Assembly: GCA_016795365.1 (NCBI GenBank)
Contig: JAEUHN010000047.1
Span: forward strand, 1 to 64,000
Source: Verrucomicrobiaceae bacterium
GTDB lineage: Bacteria > Verrucomicrobiota > Verrucomicrobiia > Verrucomicrobiales > Verrucomicrobiaceae
Reading direction: 5' to 3'
Length of the DNA: 64,000 nt
The notes under the pieces were generated by a model, which did no database searches, was not told the DNA's origin, and saw only the letters and a list, made by a program, of their open reading frames with translations. The translations under genes and the position numbers were made by a program. This document shows positions 8,391 to 16,706 of this stretch, in pieces (the stretch's first letter is position 1; each line of letters begins with the position of its first letter).

Positions 8391-9875
8391 TTAGGTGGCG
8401 CGGCGCTTGGCCCAGACGCTGAAGCCGATGCCCAGGATCACGGCGGGAGCACAGAGGGCGGTGATCCAGAAGAGCAGGTCGCGCTGCCGGTCGGTGAGCT
8501 GGACGCGATACTGGTGCTTGCGTTTCGGAGTGATGCCGATGAGGCGCTCGCGGTTGAGCATCCAGTTCAGGCTGGCGGCGAGGAAGTCCTGGTTCTCGGC
8601 CACGCGGGTTTGAGGGTCGAGCAGGGTGGCATTGCCCACGACAACGAGGCGGGCGCTGTCCACGCGCAGACGTTCGTCCTGAACGGCTCCGCGTTCGACG
8701 GACGCTGCCAGATGGAGCGGCGGCTTGGCATCGCCTTCACCAGCCACGGGCAGATCGTCCAGGTAGCTCTGCTCGCCCCAGTAGCGCGGCGAGGCGATCA
8801 TGAGCGGCTTCACTTCCAGGCCGAGTTCACGGAGACCGCCCTCGCTGGCGGAGATTTCCAGGGACTGCGTTTGCCCTGCGAGTGTGGTGGTGGCGTCCTG
8901 CACAGGGCGGGTGATGGGCGATTCACGAGTGAAGCCAGTCTCCACGCTGAGCACTTTCTTGGGTCCGGCGCTGGTGCTCTCGGCATACAGCACGCGATCA
9001 CCGCGCGGGGAGACGCCATTGGCGCGGAGGAAGCCATCGAGACGCGGGGTCTCGGCGGCGGGGTCGAGCAAGAAGAGGGCGGCGGCGCGCTTCTGCGACC
9101 AGTAAGCCTGGAGCAGTGCCAGCTCGCGTTCGGACAAGTCATACTTCGGTCCGACAAAGAGCAGTCCATTGGCATCGGCGGGAATGGTGGTGACTTCGCT
9201 GAGGTTGAGCCCGAGGACTTCGAAGTTCTGCTGACGGCCGAGTTCCTTGAGCAGGTTCAGGGTTTCGTTGTTGCCGCCTGCCTCGGCACGGGAGCCCTTG
9301 CCGCTGATGAAGTAAAAGGTGCGATGCGTGCCCTCGATCAGGCCCACGATGGCCGAGGTGACGGCATCCTCGCCGCGGAAGTCGAGCGTGGGGTGGTCGG
9401 CATCCATGCCGGGCGACTGCACCACGAGATCGTTTTCGGGCAGGAAGCGCAGGCCTTTGTTCGCCTTCACGAGGATGCCGCTGGTCTGGAGAGTGATTTT
9501 GTTTTCCAACTTAATCTGTTCGGCGCGCTCGAGGTCGCGCGAGGGATCGACGAACTCCACCTTGATGAGGTTCTTGCCATTGCGGCGGTATTCGTCGGTC
9601 AGTGCCTGAACTTCGCTGTAGAGGTTTGATCCGCGTGAGATGAGCACCGTGATCTCGACGTCCTTCGAGAGCTTGCGCAGGAAGTTCTCCGTCGATGAAC
9701 TCAAGGTGAAGCCGCCGCTGGGGCTGAGGTCCCACCGGCTGTAGTTGCGGAAGCTGAGGAAATTGATCCCCAGACAGATGGCGACGCCGAGCACGACCTG
9801 GAGCACCACGTTGAACCCGATGCCAAGGCGGGAGGGCATGGGCTTGAGGGCGGGGCTGGGGGGATCGTCAGGCAT
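8391..9875 (-). CDS. GldG-like ABC transporter auxiliary protein
   Basis: A 494-residue protein with an N-terminal membrane helix (VVLQVVLGVAICLGINFLSF), a large extracytoplasmic domain and a C-terminal helix (WITALCAPAVILGIGFSVWA). The start of the domain (RWDLSPSGGFTLSSST, then VEITVLIS and FVDPSRD) matches the GldG / ABC-type uncharacterised domain family. In Bacteroidota GldFG with the ATPase GldA supports gliding; in other phyla the same proteins serve undefined export or envelope functions. It lies 36 bp downstream of the permease gene and 96 bp upstream of DUF4340, forming one operon. A gliding role is not implied. Confidence 0.85.
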   Translation of the reverse strand: MPDDPPSPALKPMPSRLGIGFNVVLQVVLGVAICLGINFLSFRNYSRWDLSPSGGFTLSSSTENFLRKLSKDVEITVLISRGSNLYSEVQALTDEYRRNGKNLIKVEFVDPSRDLERAEQIKLENKITLQTSGILVKANKGLRFLPENDLVVQSPGMDADHPTLDFRGEDAVTSAIVGLIEGTHRTFYFISGKGSRAEAGGNNETLNLLKELGRQQNFEVLGLNLSEVTTIPADANGLLFVGPKYDLSERELALLQAYWSQKRAAALFLLDPAAETPRLDGFLRANGVSPRGDRVLYAESTSAGPKKVLSVETGFTRESPITRPVQDATTTLAGQTQSLEISASEGGLRELGLEVKPLMIASPRYWGEQSYLDDLPVAGEGDAKPPLHLAASVERGAVQDERLRVDSARLVVVGNATLLDPQTRVAENQDFLAASLNWMLNRERLIGITPKRKHQYRVQLTDRQRDLLFWITALCAPAVILGIGFSVWAKRRAT

Positions 9876-9911
9876 GGGCTTCGGGGAAATTCCTTCGTCG
9901 CAGGCTCCTGC

Positions 9912-10667
9912 TCACAGCCGCCAGCGGCGGAAGTCCAGCACCTGATGGGTGAAGGCAATGAAGAGCAGGGCCAGGCTGGTGTAGTAAACCATGGGCCGGG
10001 TGTCGAGCAGGCCATTGGTGAACACGCGGATGTGGTCGGAGGAGGAGATGTATTGCACCAGGTCGATGAACTTCTCCGGCACATTGCGCCCCACCTGGAT
10101 GAACACGCCGATGAGGAAGTGCATCAGGCTGAGGGTGAAGGAGAGCACGGCAGCGACGATTTGATTCGAGGTGAGGGACGAGGCGAAGCAGCCGATGGCC
10201 AGATTGAACAAGCCCATGAAAAACAGGATGAGGTAGCTGCCTTCGAGCGCGCCCATCGGCACCTCCACCACCCCGCCTGTGATCCTTTTCAGCAGCCAGA
10301 AATTCAGCGCACTGGGCACCCAGATCAGGCAGTAGAAAAGGACAGACGCGAGATACTTCGACCACACCACTTGCCAGGTGCTGACGGGCGCGGTGAGCAG
10401 CGTCTCCATGGTGCCCAGCTTCTTCTCCTCAGCAAAAAGGCGCATGGTGAGCAGCGGGAAGATGAAGAAGTAGCTCAGCCAGAACCAGCGCGAGTAGAAC
10501 GACCACGTGACGATGGATCCCTCGCTCGGCGCAGCCTCCAGGATGTTCAGCGCAGCGCGGAAGGAGAAGCCATTGAGCACCATCACCAGCGCCAGCACCA
10601 CGTAGGCCACAGGCGAGACAAAGAAGCCCCGGAGTTCCTTCTTGAGCAGGATGAAGAAACAACGCAT
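9912..10667 (-). CDS. ABC-2 type permease (GldF-like)
   Basis: A 251-residue membrane protein with about six helices. It begins with a cytoplasmic LLKKELRGFF segment before helix 1 (SPVAYVVLALVMVLNGF), typical of GldF/ABC-2 permeases, and has the conserved cytoplasmic turn AEEKKLGTMETLLTAP between helices 2 and 3. I chose the ATG at 10667 because the coding pattern begins there; the frame is open a further 49 codons upstream but that stretch looks like GC-rich shadow sequence. No ATP-binding subunit gene is adjacent: the next gene upstream is tadA. The ATPase must therefore be encoded elsewhere if the system is functional. Confidence 0.85.
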   Translation of the reverse strand: MRCFFILLKKELRGFFVSPVAYVVLALVMVLNGFSFRAALNILEAAPSEGSIVTWSFYSRWFWLSYFFIFPLLTMRLFAEEKKLGTMETLLTAPVSTWQVVWSKYLASVLFYCLIWVPSALNFWLLKRITGGVVEVPMGALEGSYLILFFMGLFNLAIGCFASSLTSNQIVAAVLSFTLSLMHFLIGVFIQVGRNVPEKFIDLVQYISSSDHIRVFTNGLLDTRPMVYYTSLALLFIAFTHQVLDFRRWRL

Positions 10668-10785
10668 GGGCCTGGGGTCGGAAGTGGTCGGTTGGAGGGC
10701 AAGGCGGCACCAGGGGCGGCGACGCGAGCGGCCTGTTCTAGCGCAACTCGTCGCGCGTGACAATCTCCGAAAGCAAATCGCCGGT

Positions 10786-11316
10786 TCAGCCCTCCTCGGG
10801 TGGCGCGGCAGCACCTTTCACGTGGGCCTCGCCACGGGCGCGGCGGGCACGGGCTTCGGCGAAGAAGGACTTCAGGATGCTGACGGACTCCTCAGCCAGC
10901 ACGCCGCTGGTGATCTCGGAGCGGTGGTTGAGGTTGGTCGTCTGCAGCAGGTTCCAGAAGCCGCCAGCCGCACCGCCCTTCGGATCGGGGCAGCCGAAGA
11001 TCACGCGCCGGATGCGGCAGTGCACGATGGCACCGGCGCACATGGGGCAAGGTTCCTTCGTCACGTAGAGGTCGCACTCGCTCAGCCGCCAGTCCTCCAT
11101 GGCGGATTCGGCCTGCGTCAGGGCCAGCATTTCCGCGTGAGCGGTCGCATCCTTCAGGGTCTCCACCTGGTTCCAGGCCCGGGCGATGATGCGGCCTTCA
11201 TGCACAATCACGGCCCCGATGGGCACCTCGTCCTGGCCCGCCGCTTTCCGGGCGAGGCGCAGGGCTTCGCGCATGAAGTGGTCGTCGGACTGGAGGATCA
11301 GGGACTCGGATGACAT
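10786..11316 (-). CDS. tadA: tRNA-specific adenosine deaminase
   Basis: A 176-residue cytidine/deoxycytidylate-deaminase-fold enzyme that converts adenosine 34 of tRNA-Arg(ACG) to inosine, widening codon reading. The zinc site is complete: His60 and catalytic Glu62 in TAHAEMLA, and Cys90 and Cys93 in EPCPMCAGA. The ending FFAEARARRARG resembles TadA C-termini. The start at 11316 gives a normal family length; an internal Met at residue 15 (MREALRLARKA) is an alternative. It is divergent from rpe, 109 bp apart. That gap contains a small inverted repeat, CTTCTGC (11356-11362) and GCAGAAG (11377-11383), of unknown meaning. Confidence 0.93.
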   Translation of the reverse strand: MSSESLILQSDDHFMREALRLARKAAGQDEVPIGAVIVHEGRIIARAWNQVETLKDATAHAEMLALTQAESAMEDWRLSECDLYVTKEPCPMCAGAIVHCRIRRVIFGCPDPKGGAAGGFWNLLQTTNLNHRSEITSGVLAEESVSILKSFFAEARARRARGEAHVKGAAAPPEEG

Positions 11317-11425
11317 GGGCGTCTGGTGGCTCGGCTCCCACGGACTCGCAACTGGCTTCTGCCTGTGCGCGCAGTTGCAGAAGGCCGCACGCTGGGACAT
11401 AGACGCGCCAACCTCTTCTCTCGCC

Positions 11426-12100
11426 ATGCACGACCTTTCCCCCAAGATCCTCCCCTCGCTTCTCGCTGCCGATTGGTCCCGTGTGGGCGATGAAGTGAAG
11501 CGCGCCGAGGCCGCCGGAGCCCCGTGGCTTCACCTGGATGTGATGGACGGCGCCTTCGTGGACAACATCAGCTTCGGCCCGCAGATGGTGCAGACCGTCC
11601 GCAAGTGCACTGACATGTATCTTGACGTTCACCTCATGATTCACCGCGCCGACCACTACCTGGAGCGATTCATCAAGGCGGGCGCGAACAACATCACGAT
11701 CCACGTGGAGGCGAACTACGACACCTCGGTCGCCGAGACTCTCAAACGCATCCGCGCCGCCGGATTGCATGCCGGGATCGCCTTGCACCCCAGCACGCCG
11801 TTCAGCGCTGCGCTGCCGTATGTGAAGGACATCGATCTGCTCCTGGTGATGACCGTGGTGCCTGGATTCGGCGGTCAGCCTTTCATGGAAAAGGAAACCA
11901 TGCCCAAGCTCGCGGAGGCCCGTGATTATCGCGACGCCCACGGCCTGGGGTTCCATCTGGAAGTGGATGGCGGGATCTACACGACTACGGCCCCGATCGC
12001 CAAGAAGCACGGGGCCAATCTCTTCGTCTGTGGCACCTCGTCCTTCGGTCCGGCGGACATGAAGCAAGCCGTGGCCGACCTCGCTGCCTCGGTCCGGTAG
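11426..12100 (+). CDS. rpe: Ribulose-phosphate 3-epimerase
   Basis: A 224-residue TIM-barrel enzyme interconverting ribulose 5-phosphate and xylulose 5-phosphate in the pentose phosphate pathway. Diagnostic stretches are present in order: KILPSLLAADW, HLDVMDGAFV (catalytic Asp and metal ligands), DVHLMI, a VVPGFGGQPF phosphate-binding loop, and LEVDGGI with the second catalytic Asp. Length is normal. The ATG at 11426 is directly followed by the conserved N-terminal strand. It lies upstream of the nuo operon but is separated from it by a regulatory site and a promoter-like sequence, so it is probably a separate transcription unit. Confidence 0.95.
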   Translation: MHDLSPKILPSLLAADWSRVGDEVKRAEAAGAPWLHLDVMDGAFVDNISFGPQMVQTVRKCTDMYLDVHLMIHRADHYLERFIKAGANNITIHVEANYDTSVAETLKRIRAAGLHAGIALHPSTPFSAALPYVKDIDLLLVMTVVPGFGGQPFMEKETMPKLAEARDYRDAHGLGFHLEVDGGIYTTTAPIAKKHGANLFVCGTSSFGPADMKQAVADLAASVR

Positions 12101-12140
12101 GAGGCGATTCGGGCGTCTGAACAGCTTGGCGGAGGACCGC

Positions 12141-12158
12141 TTGTGAAATTTTTCACAA
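12141..12158. promoter_or_regulatory. CRP/FNR-type palindromic operator upstream of nuoH
   Basis: The 18 bases TTGTGAAATTTTTCACAA form an inverted repeat with 8-base arms and fit the CRP-type half-site pattern TGTGA-N6-TCACA exactly. The site is 66 bp upstream of the nuoH ATG and just before a promoter-like sequence. The exact reverse complement occurs 24 bp upstream of actA (32983-33000), within the same flanking context (CGC before the repeat). Binding by a CRP/FNR-family regulator is inference; no such regulator gene is in the window. Confidence 0.75.
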
Positions 12159-12165
12159 ATAGGGG

Positions 12166-12193
12166 TTGCCGCACTGCGAGACGCTCGGATAAT
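12166..12193 (+). promoter_or_regulatory. Putative sigma-70 promoter of nuoH-N
   Basis: TTGCCG at 12166-12171 and GATAAT at 12188-12193 are separated by 16 bp, close to the TTGACA/TATAAT consensus. The predicted transcript start near 12200 leaves a leader of about 25 bases before the nuoH ATG. The CRP-type palindrome centre is then about 50 bp upstream of the start point, a position suited to activation. Confidence 0.5.
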
Positions 12194-12224
12194 CGAGCCA
12201 TCCTTCCGGCCAGCCCCGCACCGA

Positions 12225-13406
12225 ATGACCGTCCTCCTTGGCAGTATCGACCTTACCTTCCTCGCCATCTCACTGGCGAAGATCATCGTGCTGACCTTCA
12301 TGGTCATCCTGCCCATGGTCGCCTACTCAGTCATGGCAGAGCGCCGTGGAGCCGCCATCATGCAGGACCGCGTGGGCCCGAACCGCACGAACCTGCCGCT
12401 CACCCTCCTGGGCTTCAAAAAGGACCTCTCGATCTTTGGCATGGGTGGCCTGCTTCAGCCGATGGCTGACGGCTTGAAGTTCATCCTCAAAGAGGACTTC
12501 ACCCCCAAGCATGTCCGCACCTTCTACTTCTGGCTGGCCCCGGCGCTGACGATGGTCCCGGCGCTGCTGACCTGTGCGGTGCTGCCCTTTGGGAGCGAGT
12601 TGAATTTGGGTTTCCTCGGGCTCGCCCATCCGGTCAAGGCGGTGATCGCCGATCTCAATGTGGGTCCGCTCTACACCTTCGCTATCGCCTCGCTGGGCGT
12701 TTACGGCATCGTGCTCGCAGGCTGGTCGTCGAACTCGAAGTATCCCTTCCTCGGTGCCGTGCGTTCGTCCTCGCAGATGATCAGCTATGAGCTGTCGCTG
12801 GGCCTCGCAATCGTGCCCGTGCTGATGGTTTTCGGTGAGCTTAACCTTGGCAAAATCGCCGCCGCTCAGGATGCCGATGGCTGGCTGGTTCTGCCATTGT
12901 GGGGTGATGGCCTCTCGCCCGGTCGGTTGCTGCTCTGGATACCGATGCTCATTTCGTTCGTGATCTTCACGATTGCGATGTTCGCAGAAACCAACCGCAT
13001 GCCTTTCGACCTGCCCGAGTGCGAAACGGAACTCGTGGCTGGCTACCACACGGAATACTCGTCGATGAAATTCGCCCTGTTCTTCCTGGGTGAATACGCC
13101 GCGATGATCATCGGCTCGGGCTTGGCGGTGACGCTCTTCCTCGGCGGATGGAGCATTCCGTTTGGTCCTTTGCTTGGGCTTGGTTACACCCCAGGCGCGA
13201 CGCCGCTCTGGCTGGGTCTGCTGCACATCGCGACCTTCTTCGCCAAGGTGATCGTGTTCATCCTTTTCTTCATCGGCGTGCGCTGGACGGTGCCTCGTTT
13301 CCGCTACGACCAGCTCATGAAGCTCGGCTGGCTGTGGATGTTCGAAATCGCCCTGGCCAATGTCCTGCTCACCGCCGTCATCATGTGGCTGGTGCCGCTC
13401 AAATAA
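12225..13406 (+). CDS. nuoH: NADH-quinone oxidoreductase subunit H
   Basis: A 393-residue membrane subunit of complex I with about 8-9 helices. It lies at the junction of the peripheral and membrane arms and forms part of the quinone chamber. Diagnostic motifs are AERRGAAIMQDRVGPNR after helix 1, LLQPMADGLKF, and FAETNRMPFDLPECETELV, the most conserved NuoH signature. Length is slightly above the bacterial norm because of short loop insertions, for example near residues 55-70 and 215-235. It is the first gene of a nuoH-I-J-K-L-M-N run; the nuoA-G genes are not in the window. Confidence 0.96.
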   Translation: MTVLLGSIDLTFLAISLAKIIVLTFMVILPMVAYSVMAERRGAAIMQDRVGPNRTNLPLTLLGFKKDLSIFGMGGLLQPMADGLKFILKEDFTPKHVRTFYFWLAPALTMVPALLTCAVLPFGSELNLGFLGLAHPVKAVIADLNVGPLYTFAIASLGVYGIVLAGWSSNSKYPFLGAVRSSSQMISYELSLGLAIVPVLMVFGELNLGKIAAAQDADGWLVLPLWGDGLSPGRLLLWIPMLISFVIFTIAMFAETNRMPFDLPECETELVAGYHTEYSSMKFALFFLGEYAAMIIGSGLAVTLFLGGWSIPFGPLLGLGYTPGATPLWLGLLHIATFFAKVIVFILFFIGVRWTVPRFRYDQLMKLGWLWMFEIALANVLLTAVIMWLVPLK

Positions 13407-13414
13407 CTCTCGCT

Positions 13415-13951
13415 ATGGCCACCGTCGTCGTCCAACGCCCCAAGCTGAAATGGCATGAGAAAGCCTTCGTGCTCTCCACGCTGTGGAAGGGCCTCAAAAT
13501 TACCCTTGGCCATGCCGTGCGCATGCTTCAGGGCAAGACGAAGGTGACCATGCAATACCCCGAGCAGAAGTGGGATGACCAGCTGCCCGAGTGGTATCGT
13601 GGTGCGCCCACGCTTGTCACCGATGAGCAGGGGCGCGAGCGCTGCGTGAGCTGCCAGCTTTGCGAGTTCATCTGCCCGCCGAAAGCGATCAAGATCATTC
13701 CCAGCGAGATTCCTTCCGATGATCCTTGGGCCAAGGTGGAAAAGCGCCCCAAGGAATTCGATATCGACATGATCCGCTGCATCTATTGCGGCATGTGCGA
13801 AGAGGTCTGCCCTGAGCAGGCCATCTTCCTGCGCAAAGATTACGCCATCACCGGTGAGAGCCGCGCCGAGATGGTTCACAACAAAGCCAAGCTCTATGAG
13901 ATCGGCGGCGTGCGCGAAGGCTTGGTCAACAAGTGGAACGAGTTGAAGTAA
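13415..13951 (+). CDS. nuoI: NADH-quinone oxidoreductase subunit I
   Basis: A 178-residue ferredoxin-like subunit of complex I carrying two [4Fe-4S] clusters (N6a and N6b) that pass electrons toward the quinone site. Both binding motifs are intact: CVSCQLCEFICP around residue 74 and CIYCGMCEEVCP around residue 121. The ATG at 13415 begins 8 bp after the nuoH stop. The N-terminal stretch WKGLKITLGHAVRM matches the amphipathic helix of NuoI. Its TAA stop shares one base with the nuoJ ATG (TAATG), indicating coupled translation. Confidence 0.96.
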   Translation: MATVVVQRPKLKWHEKAFVLSTLWKGLKITLGHAVRMLQGKTKVTMQYPEQKWDDQLPEWYRGAPTLVTDEQGRERCVSCQLCEFICPPKAIKIIPSEIPSDDPWAKVEKRPKEFDIDMIRCIYCGMCEEVCPEQAIFLRKDYAITGESRAEMVHNKAKLYEIGGVREGLVNKWNELK

Positions 13952-14532
13952 TGCCCAGCGTCCTCTTCTACCTTTTTGCGGCGATCACCCTGCTCTTCGG
14001 AGTGGGCGTGGTGGTAGCGCGCAATCCCGTGGCCAGCGCCTTGTCGCTGGTGTGTTCCTTCACCGGGCTGGCTGCCTTGTTCATCAGCCTGGACGCCTAC
14101 TTCATCGGCACCCTTCAGATCCTGGTGTATGCAGGTGCGGTGATGGTGCTCTTCCTCTTCATCATCATGCTGCTGGACATCAAGGCTGCCGAGGGGCGTC
14201 AGACCAACTATGCCACGGCTGTCGGCGGACTGCTTCTGGCGGTGCTTTTCACGGTCCAGATCGCCATGGTGCTCGGCGATTTCAAAGAGGGCAACAAGAC
14301 GCTGGCGGATCAGACCCTGAACCTAGGGGCGGCGGCCAGCAAGACCTCACTCAATACCATCAAGGACGAGCTGGCGGAAGGCACGCTGCCAGACGCCAAG
14401 CTCATGGGCTTCACCTTGTTCGACAAGTATCCCTTCCAACTCCAGGTCGTCGGCTTGCTGCTTCTGGCAGGCACCGTCGGCGTGGTGGTTCTCAGCAAAC
14501 GTGACCGCGGCGGCAAGGAGGAAGTGTCATGA
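13951..14532 (+). CDS. nuoJ: NADH-quinone oxidoreductase subunit J
   Basis: A 193-residue membrane subunit with five helices. It contains the characteristic NPVASALSLV segment in helix 2 and the pi-bulge helix with IGTLQILVYAGAVMVLFLF, which is strongly conserved in NuoJ. The start is set by the TAATG overlap with nuoI; an in-frame ATG six codons upstream lies inside nuoI and is less likely. The last codons overlap the nuoK start (ATGA). A polar loop of about 45 residues between helices 4 and 5 is ordinary for the family. Confidence 0.95.
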   Translation: MPSVLFYLFAAITLLFGVGVVVARNPVASALSLVCSFTGLAALFISLDAYFIGTLQILVYAGAVMVLFLFIIMLLDIKAAEGRQTNYATAVGGLLLAVLFTVQIAMVLGDFKEGNKTLADQTLNLGAAASKTSLNTIKDELAEGTLPDAKLMGFTLFDKYPFQLQVVGLLLLAGTVGVVVLSKRDRGGKEEVS

Positions 14533-14846
14533 TCACTCTGAATGATTACCTCTTGGTGGCAGGCATCTTGTTTGCCATTGGCCTCGCGGGCGTGGTGGTT
14601 CGCCGCAACATTATCGTCATCTACATGTGCCTGGAGATGATGCTCAGCGCCGCGAATCTGACACTGGTGGCGTTCTCACGCTTTCATCTCGTCGATGGAG
14701 CGCCCGACTACGCTGCCCAGTCGCTCGTTTTCTTCACCATCACCGTGGCGGCGGCCGAAGTGGCGGTGGGCCTCGCTATCATCGTGGCGCTCTTCCGTGC
14801 GAAGCAAAGCGTGGACGTGGAATCCGTGACCAAATTGAAAGGCTGA
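14529..14846 (+). CDS. nuoK: NADH-quinone oxidoreductase subunit K
   Basis: A 105-residue, three-helix membrane subunit. It shows the expected NuoK features: LFAIGLAGVVVRRNIIVI, the buried glutamate in MCLEMMLSAANL (helix 2) and a second glutamate in VAAAEVAVGLAI (helix 3), both part of the proton path. Its length equals the family norm. Its start overlaps the nuoJ stop by four bases, and nuoL follows 6 bp later. Confidence 0.96.
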   Translation: MITLNDYLLVAGILFAIGLAGVVVRRNIIVIYMCLEMMLSAANLTLVAFSRFHLVDGAPDYAAQSLVFFTITVAAAEVAVGLAIIVALFRAKQSVDVESVTKLKG

Positions 14847-14852
14847 TCGAGC

Positions 14853-16697
14853 ATGACTTCCTACAACGCAGCCTCTGTCGTCCTCCTCTTGCCGCTGTTG
14901 TCAGCGTTCTTCATTCTCGTGCTGGGCCGGACCGTGGGCACCACGGTGTCCAAAATGATCTCGGTGGGCTCTGCCGCGCTGTGCTTTGTGGTGAGTGTCG
15001 CGACATTGGGTGTGACGAATGACTCTGGCGTGCTGGTGAGCTTCCTCAACGTCGGCAAGCTGCACGCGGACATCGGTTTCATCATTGATCAGCAAAGTCG
15101 CGGCATGCTTTTCATCGTCACCTTCATCGGCCTGCTCGTGCATGTGTATTCGCTGGGCTACATGAAGGAAGACAAGGCGCAGAGCCGCTACTTCGGCAGC
15201 CTGAGCATGTTCATGTTCTCGATGACGGGCATCGTGCTGGCGGATAACTTCGCGATGATGTTCATGTTCTGGGAACTGGTGGGCCTGAGTTCCTACCTGC
15301 TCATCGGGCACTGGTTTGAGAAGCCGGAAGCCTGCGAGGCATCGAAGAAGGCCTTCCTCACCAATCGCATCGGCGACTTCGGTTTCATGATCGGCATTCT
15401 CACGCTCTGGGCGGCGAGCAATGGCGAGCTTGGGTTTGCCCAGCTTCGCGAAAGCCTCAGCGGCGGGTCCGTGAGCGGCCCTTTGCACTCGGCTCCGGCC
15501 TGGGTGCTCACGGTGGCTGCGATTGGGATTTTCATGGGCGCGGTGGGCAAGTCGGCGCAGGCTCCGCTGCACGTCTGGCTGCCCGATGCAATGGAAGGCC
15601 CGACGCCAGTGTCGGCTCTGATCCACGCGGCGACCATGGTAGCGGCCGGGGTTTACATGCTGGTGCGTGTGAGCTTTGTGATTGCAGCCTCCGAGACAGC
15701 CATGCACCTCATCGCGGGCGTTGGCGGATTCACCGCTCTTTTTGCCGCGCTGATGGCGGTGCAGCAGAACGACATCAAGCGCATCCTCGCTTACTCCACC
15801 TTGTCCCAGCTCGGCTACATGGTCATGGCCGTCGGCCTGCAGGCAGGTGAGGCGGGCATGTTCCATCTCTACACGCACGCCTTCTTCAAGGCGCTGCTCT
15901 TCCTCGGTTCCGGTGCCGTCATTTATGCGTGCCACCATGAGCAGGACATCTGGAAGATGGGCGGGCTGAGCAAGAAAACGCCGATCACCTTCCTGACTTT
16001 TGTGATCGGCACTGCCGCTCTCATGGGGATTCCGGGATTGAGTGGTTTCTTCTCGAAGGAAGAGATCCTTGGTGCTGCTTACCATGATTGCGGCTGGCTT
16101 TTCACTGCGGCCGCTTTTACCGCCTTGCTCACCAGCTTCTACATGAGCCGTTGCGTCATCGTCGCCTTCTTCGGCAAGGCTCGCAGTGAGAACGCGGACC
16201 ACGCTCACGAAGCGCCGCTGATCATGACTGCGCCGCTGATGCTTCTTTCAATCTTCGCTATCGCGTCTGGCTACGGCTTCTTCAGTGACCGACTCCAGGC
16301 GATGGTTCCCCACGCGGAGCACGGCGAGGGACACTACTTGGTGATGGGCGTGTCTATCGCCGCCGTGGTGATCGGTGCTGGTCTCGCGTTCTTCCTCTAC
16401 AACGGCAAGGACAAGGACCCGCTCAACATCAAGCTCTTCGCCAACCGTTTCTACATTGATGAGATTTACGCCGTGATCGTGAAGGTGTTCCAGGATCGTC
16501 TGGCCTGGATCGTCTCTGGTCTGGAAAGCATTTTTGCTGATGGTCTGGTTGCACGTCTGCCTGCTGCCATCGCCTGCCGCGTGGGCAAAACAGCGCGCGC
16601 CATTCAGTCTGGTCACCTTCAGGGCTACACCTTCGCGCTCGGCGCAGGATTGATCCTGGCCATCTACCTTGTGGTGCAGGTGCTGCCGAAACATTAG
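14853..16697 (+). CDS. nuoL: NADH-quinone oxidoreductase subunit L
   Basis: A 614-residue antiporter-like subunit, the distal proton pump of complex I. Recognisable parts are MFMFWELVGLSSYLLIGHWF (key Glu in helix 5), KSAQAPLHVWLPDAMEGPT with the pumping Lys and the conserved HVWLPDAMEGPTPVSAL loop, and LAYSTLSQLGYMV. A final hydrophobic segment and a lateral helix follow at the C-terminus. A His-rich loop near residue 445 (ENADHAHEAP) is mildly unusual. Length is within the family range. Confidence 0.96.
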   Translation: MTSYNAASVVLLLPLLSAFFILVLGRTVGTTVSKMISVGSAALCFVVSVATLGVTNDSGVLVSFLNVGKLHADIGFIIDQQSRGMLFIVTFIGLLVHVYSLGYMKEDKAQSRYFGSLSMFMFSMTGIVLADNFAMMFMFWELVGLSSYLLIGHWFEKPEACEASKKAFLTNRIGDFGFMIGILTLWAASNGELGFAQLRESLSGGSVSGPLHSAPAWVLTVAAIGIFMGAVGKSAQAPLHVWLPDAMEGPTPVSALIHAATMVAAGVYMLVRVSFVIAASETAMHLIAGVGGFTALFAALMAVQQNDIKRILAYSTLSQLGYMVMAVGLQAGEAGMFHLYTHAFFKALLFLGSGAVIYACHHEQDIWKMGGLSKKTPITFLTFVIGTAALMGIPGLSGFFSKEEILGAAYHDCGWLFTAAAFTALLTSFYMSRCVIVAFFGKARSENADHAHEAPLIMTAPLMLLSIFAIASGYGFFSDRLQAMVPHAEHGEGHYLVMGVSIAAVVIGAGLAFFLYNGKDKDPLNIKLFANRFYIDEIYAVIVKVFQDRLAWIVSGLESIFADGLVARLPAAIACRVGKTARAIQSGHLQGYTFALGAGLILAIYLVVQVLPKH

Positions 16698-16706
16698 GCC
16701 TTCAAT

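Noticed and set aside
14901..16208. A 435-codon frame antisense to nuoL
   Set aside because: Composition dominated by His, Arg, Glu and Gln, no hydrophobic pattern or motif, and nuoL on the other strand is certain.
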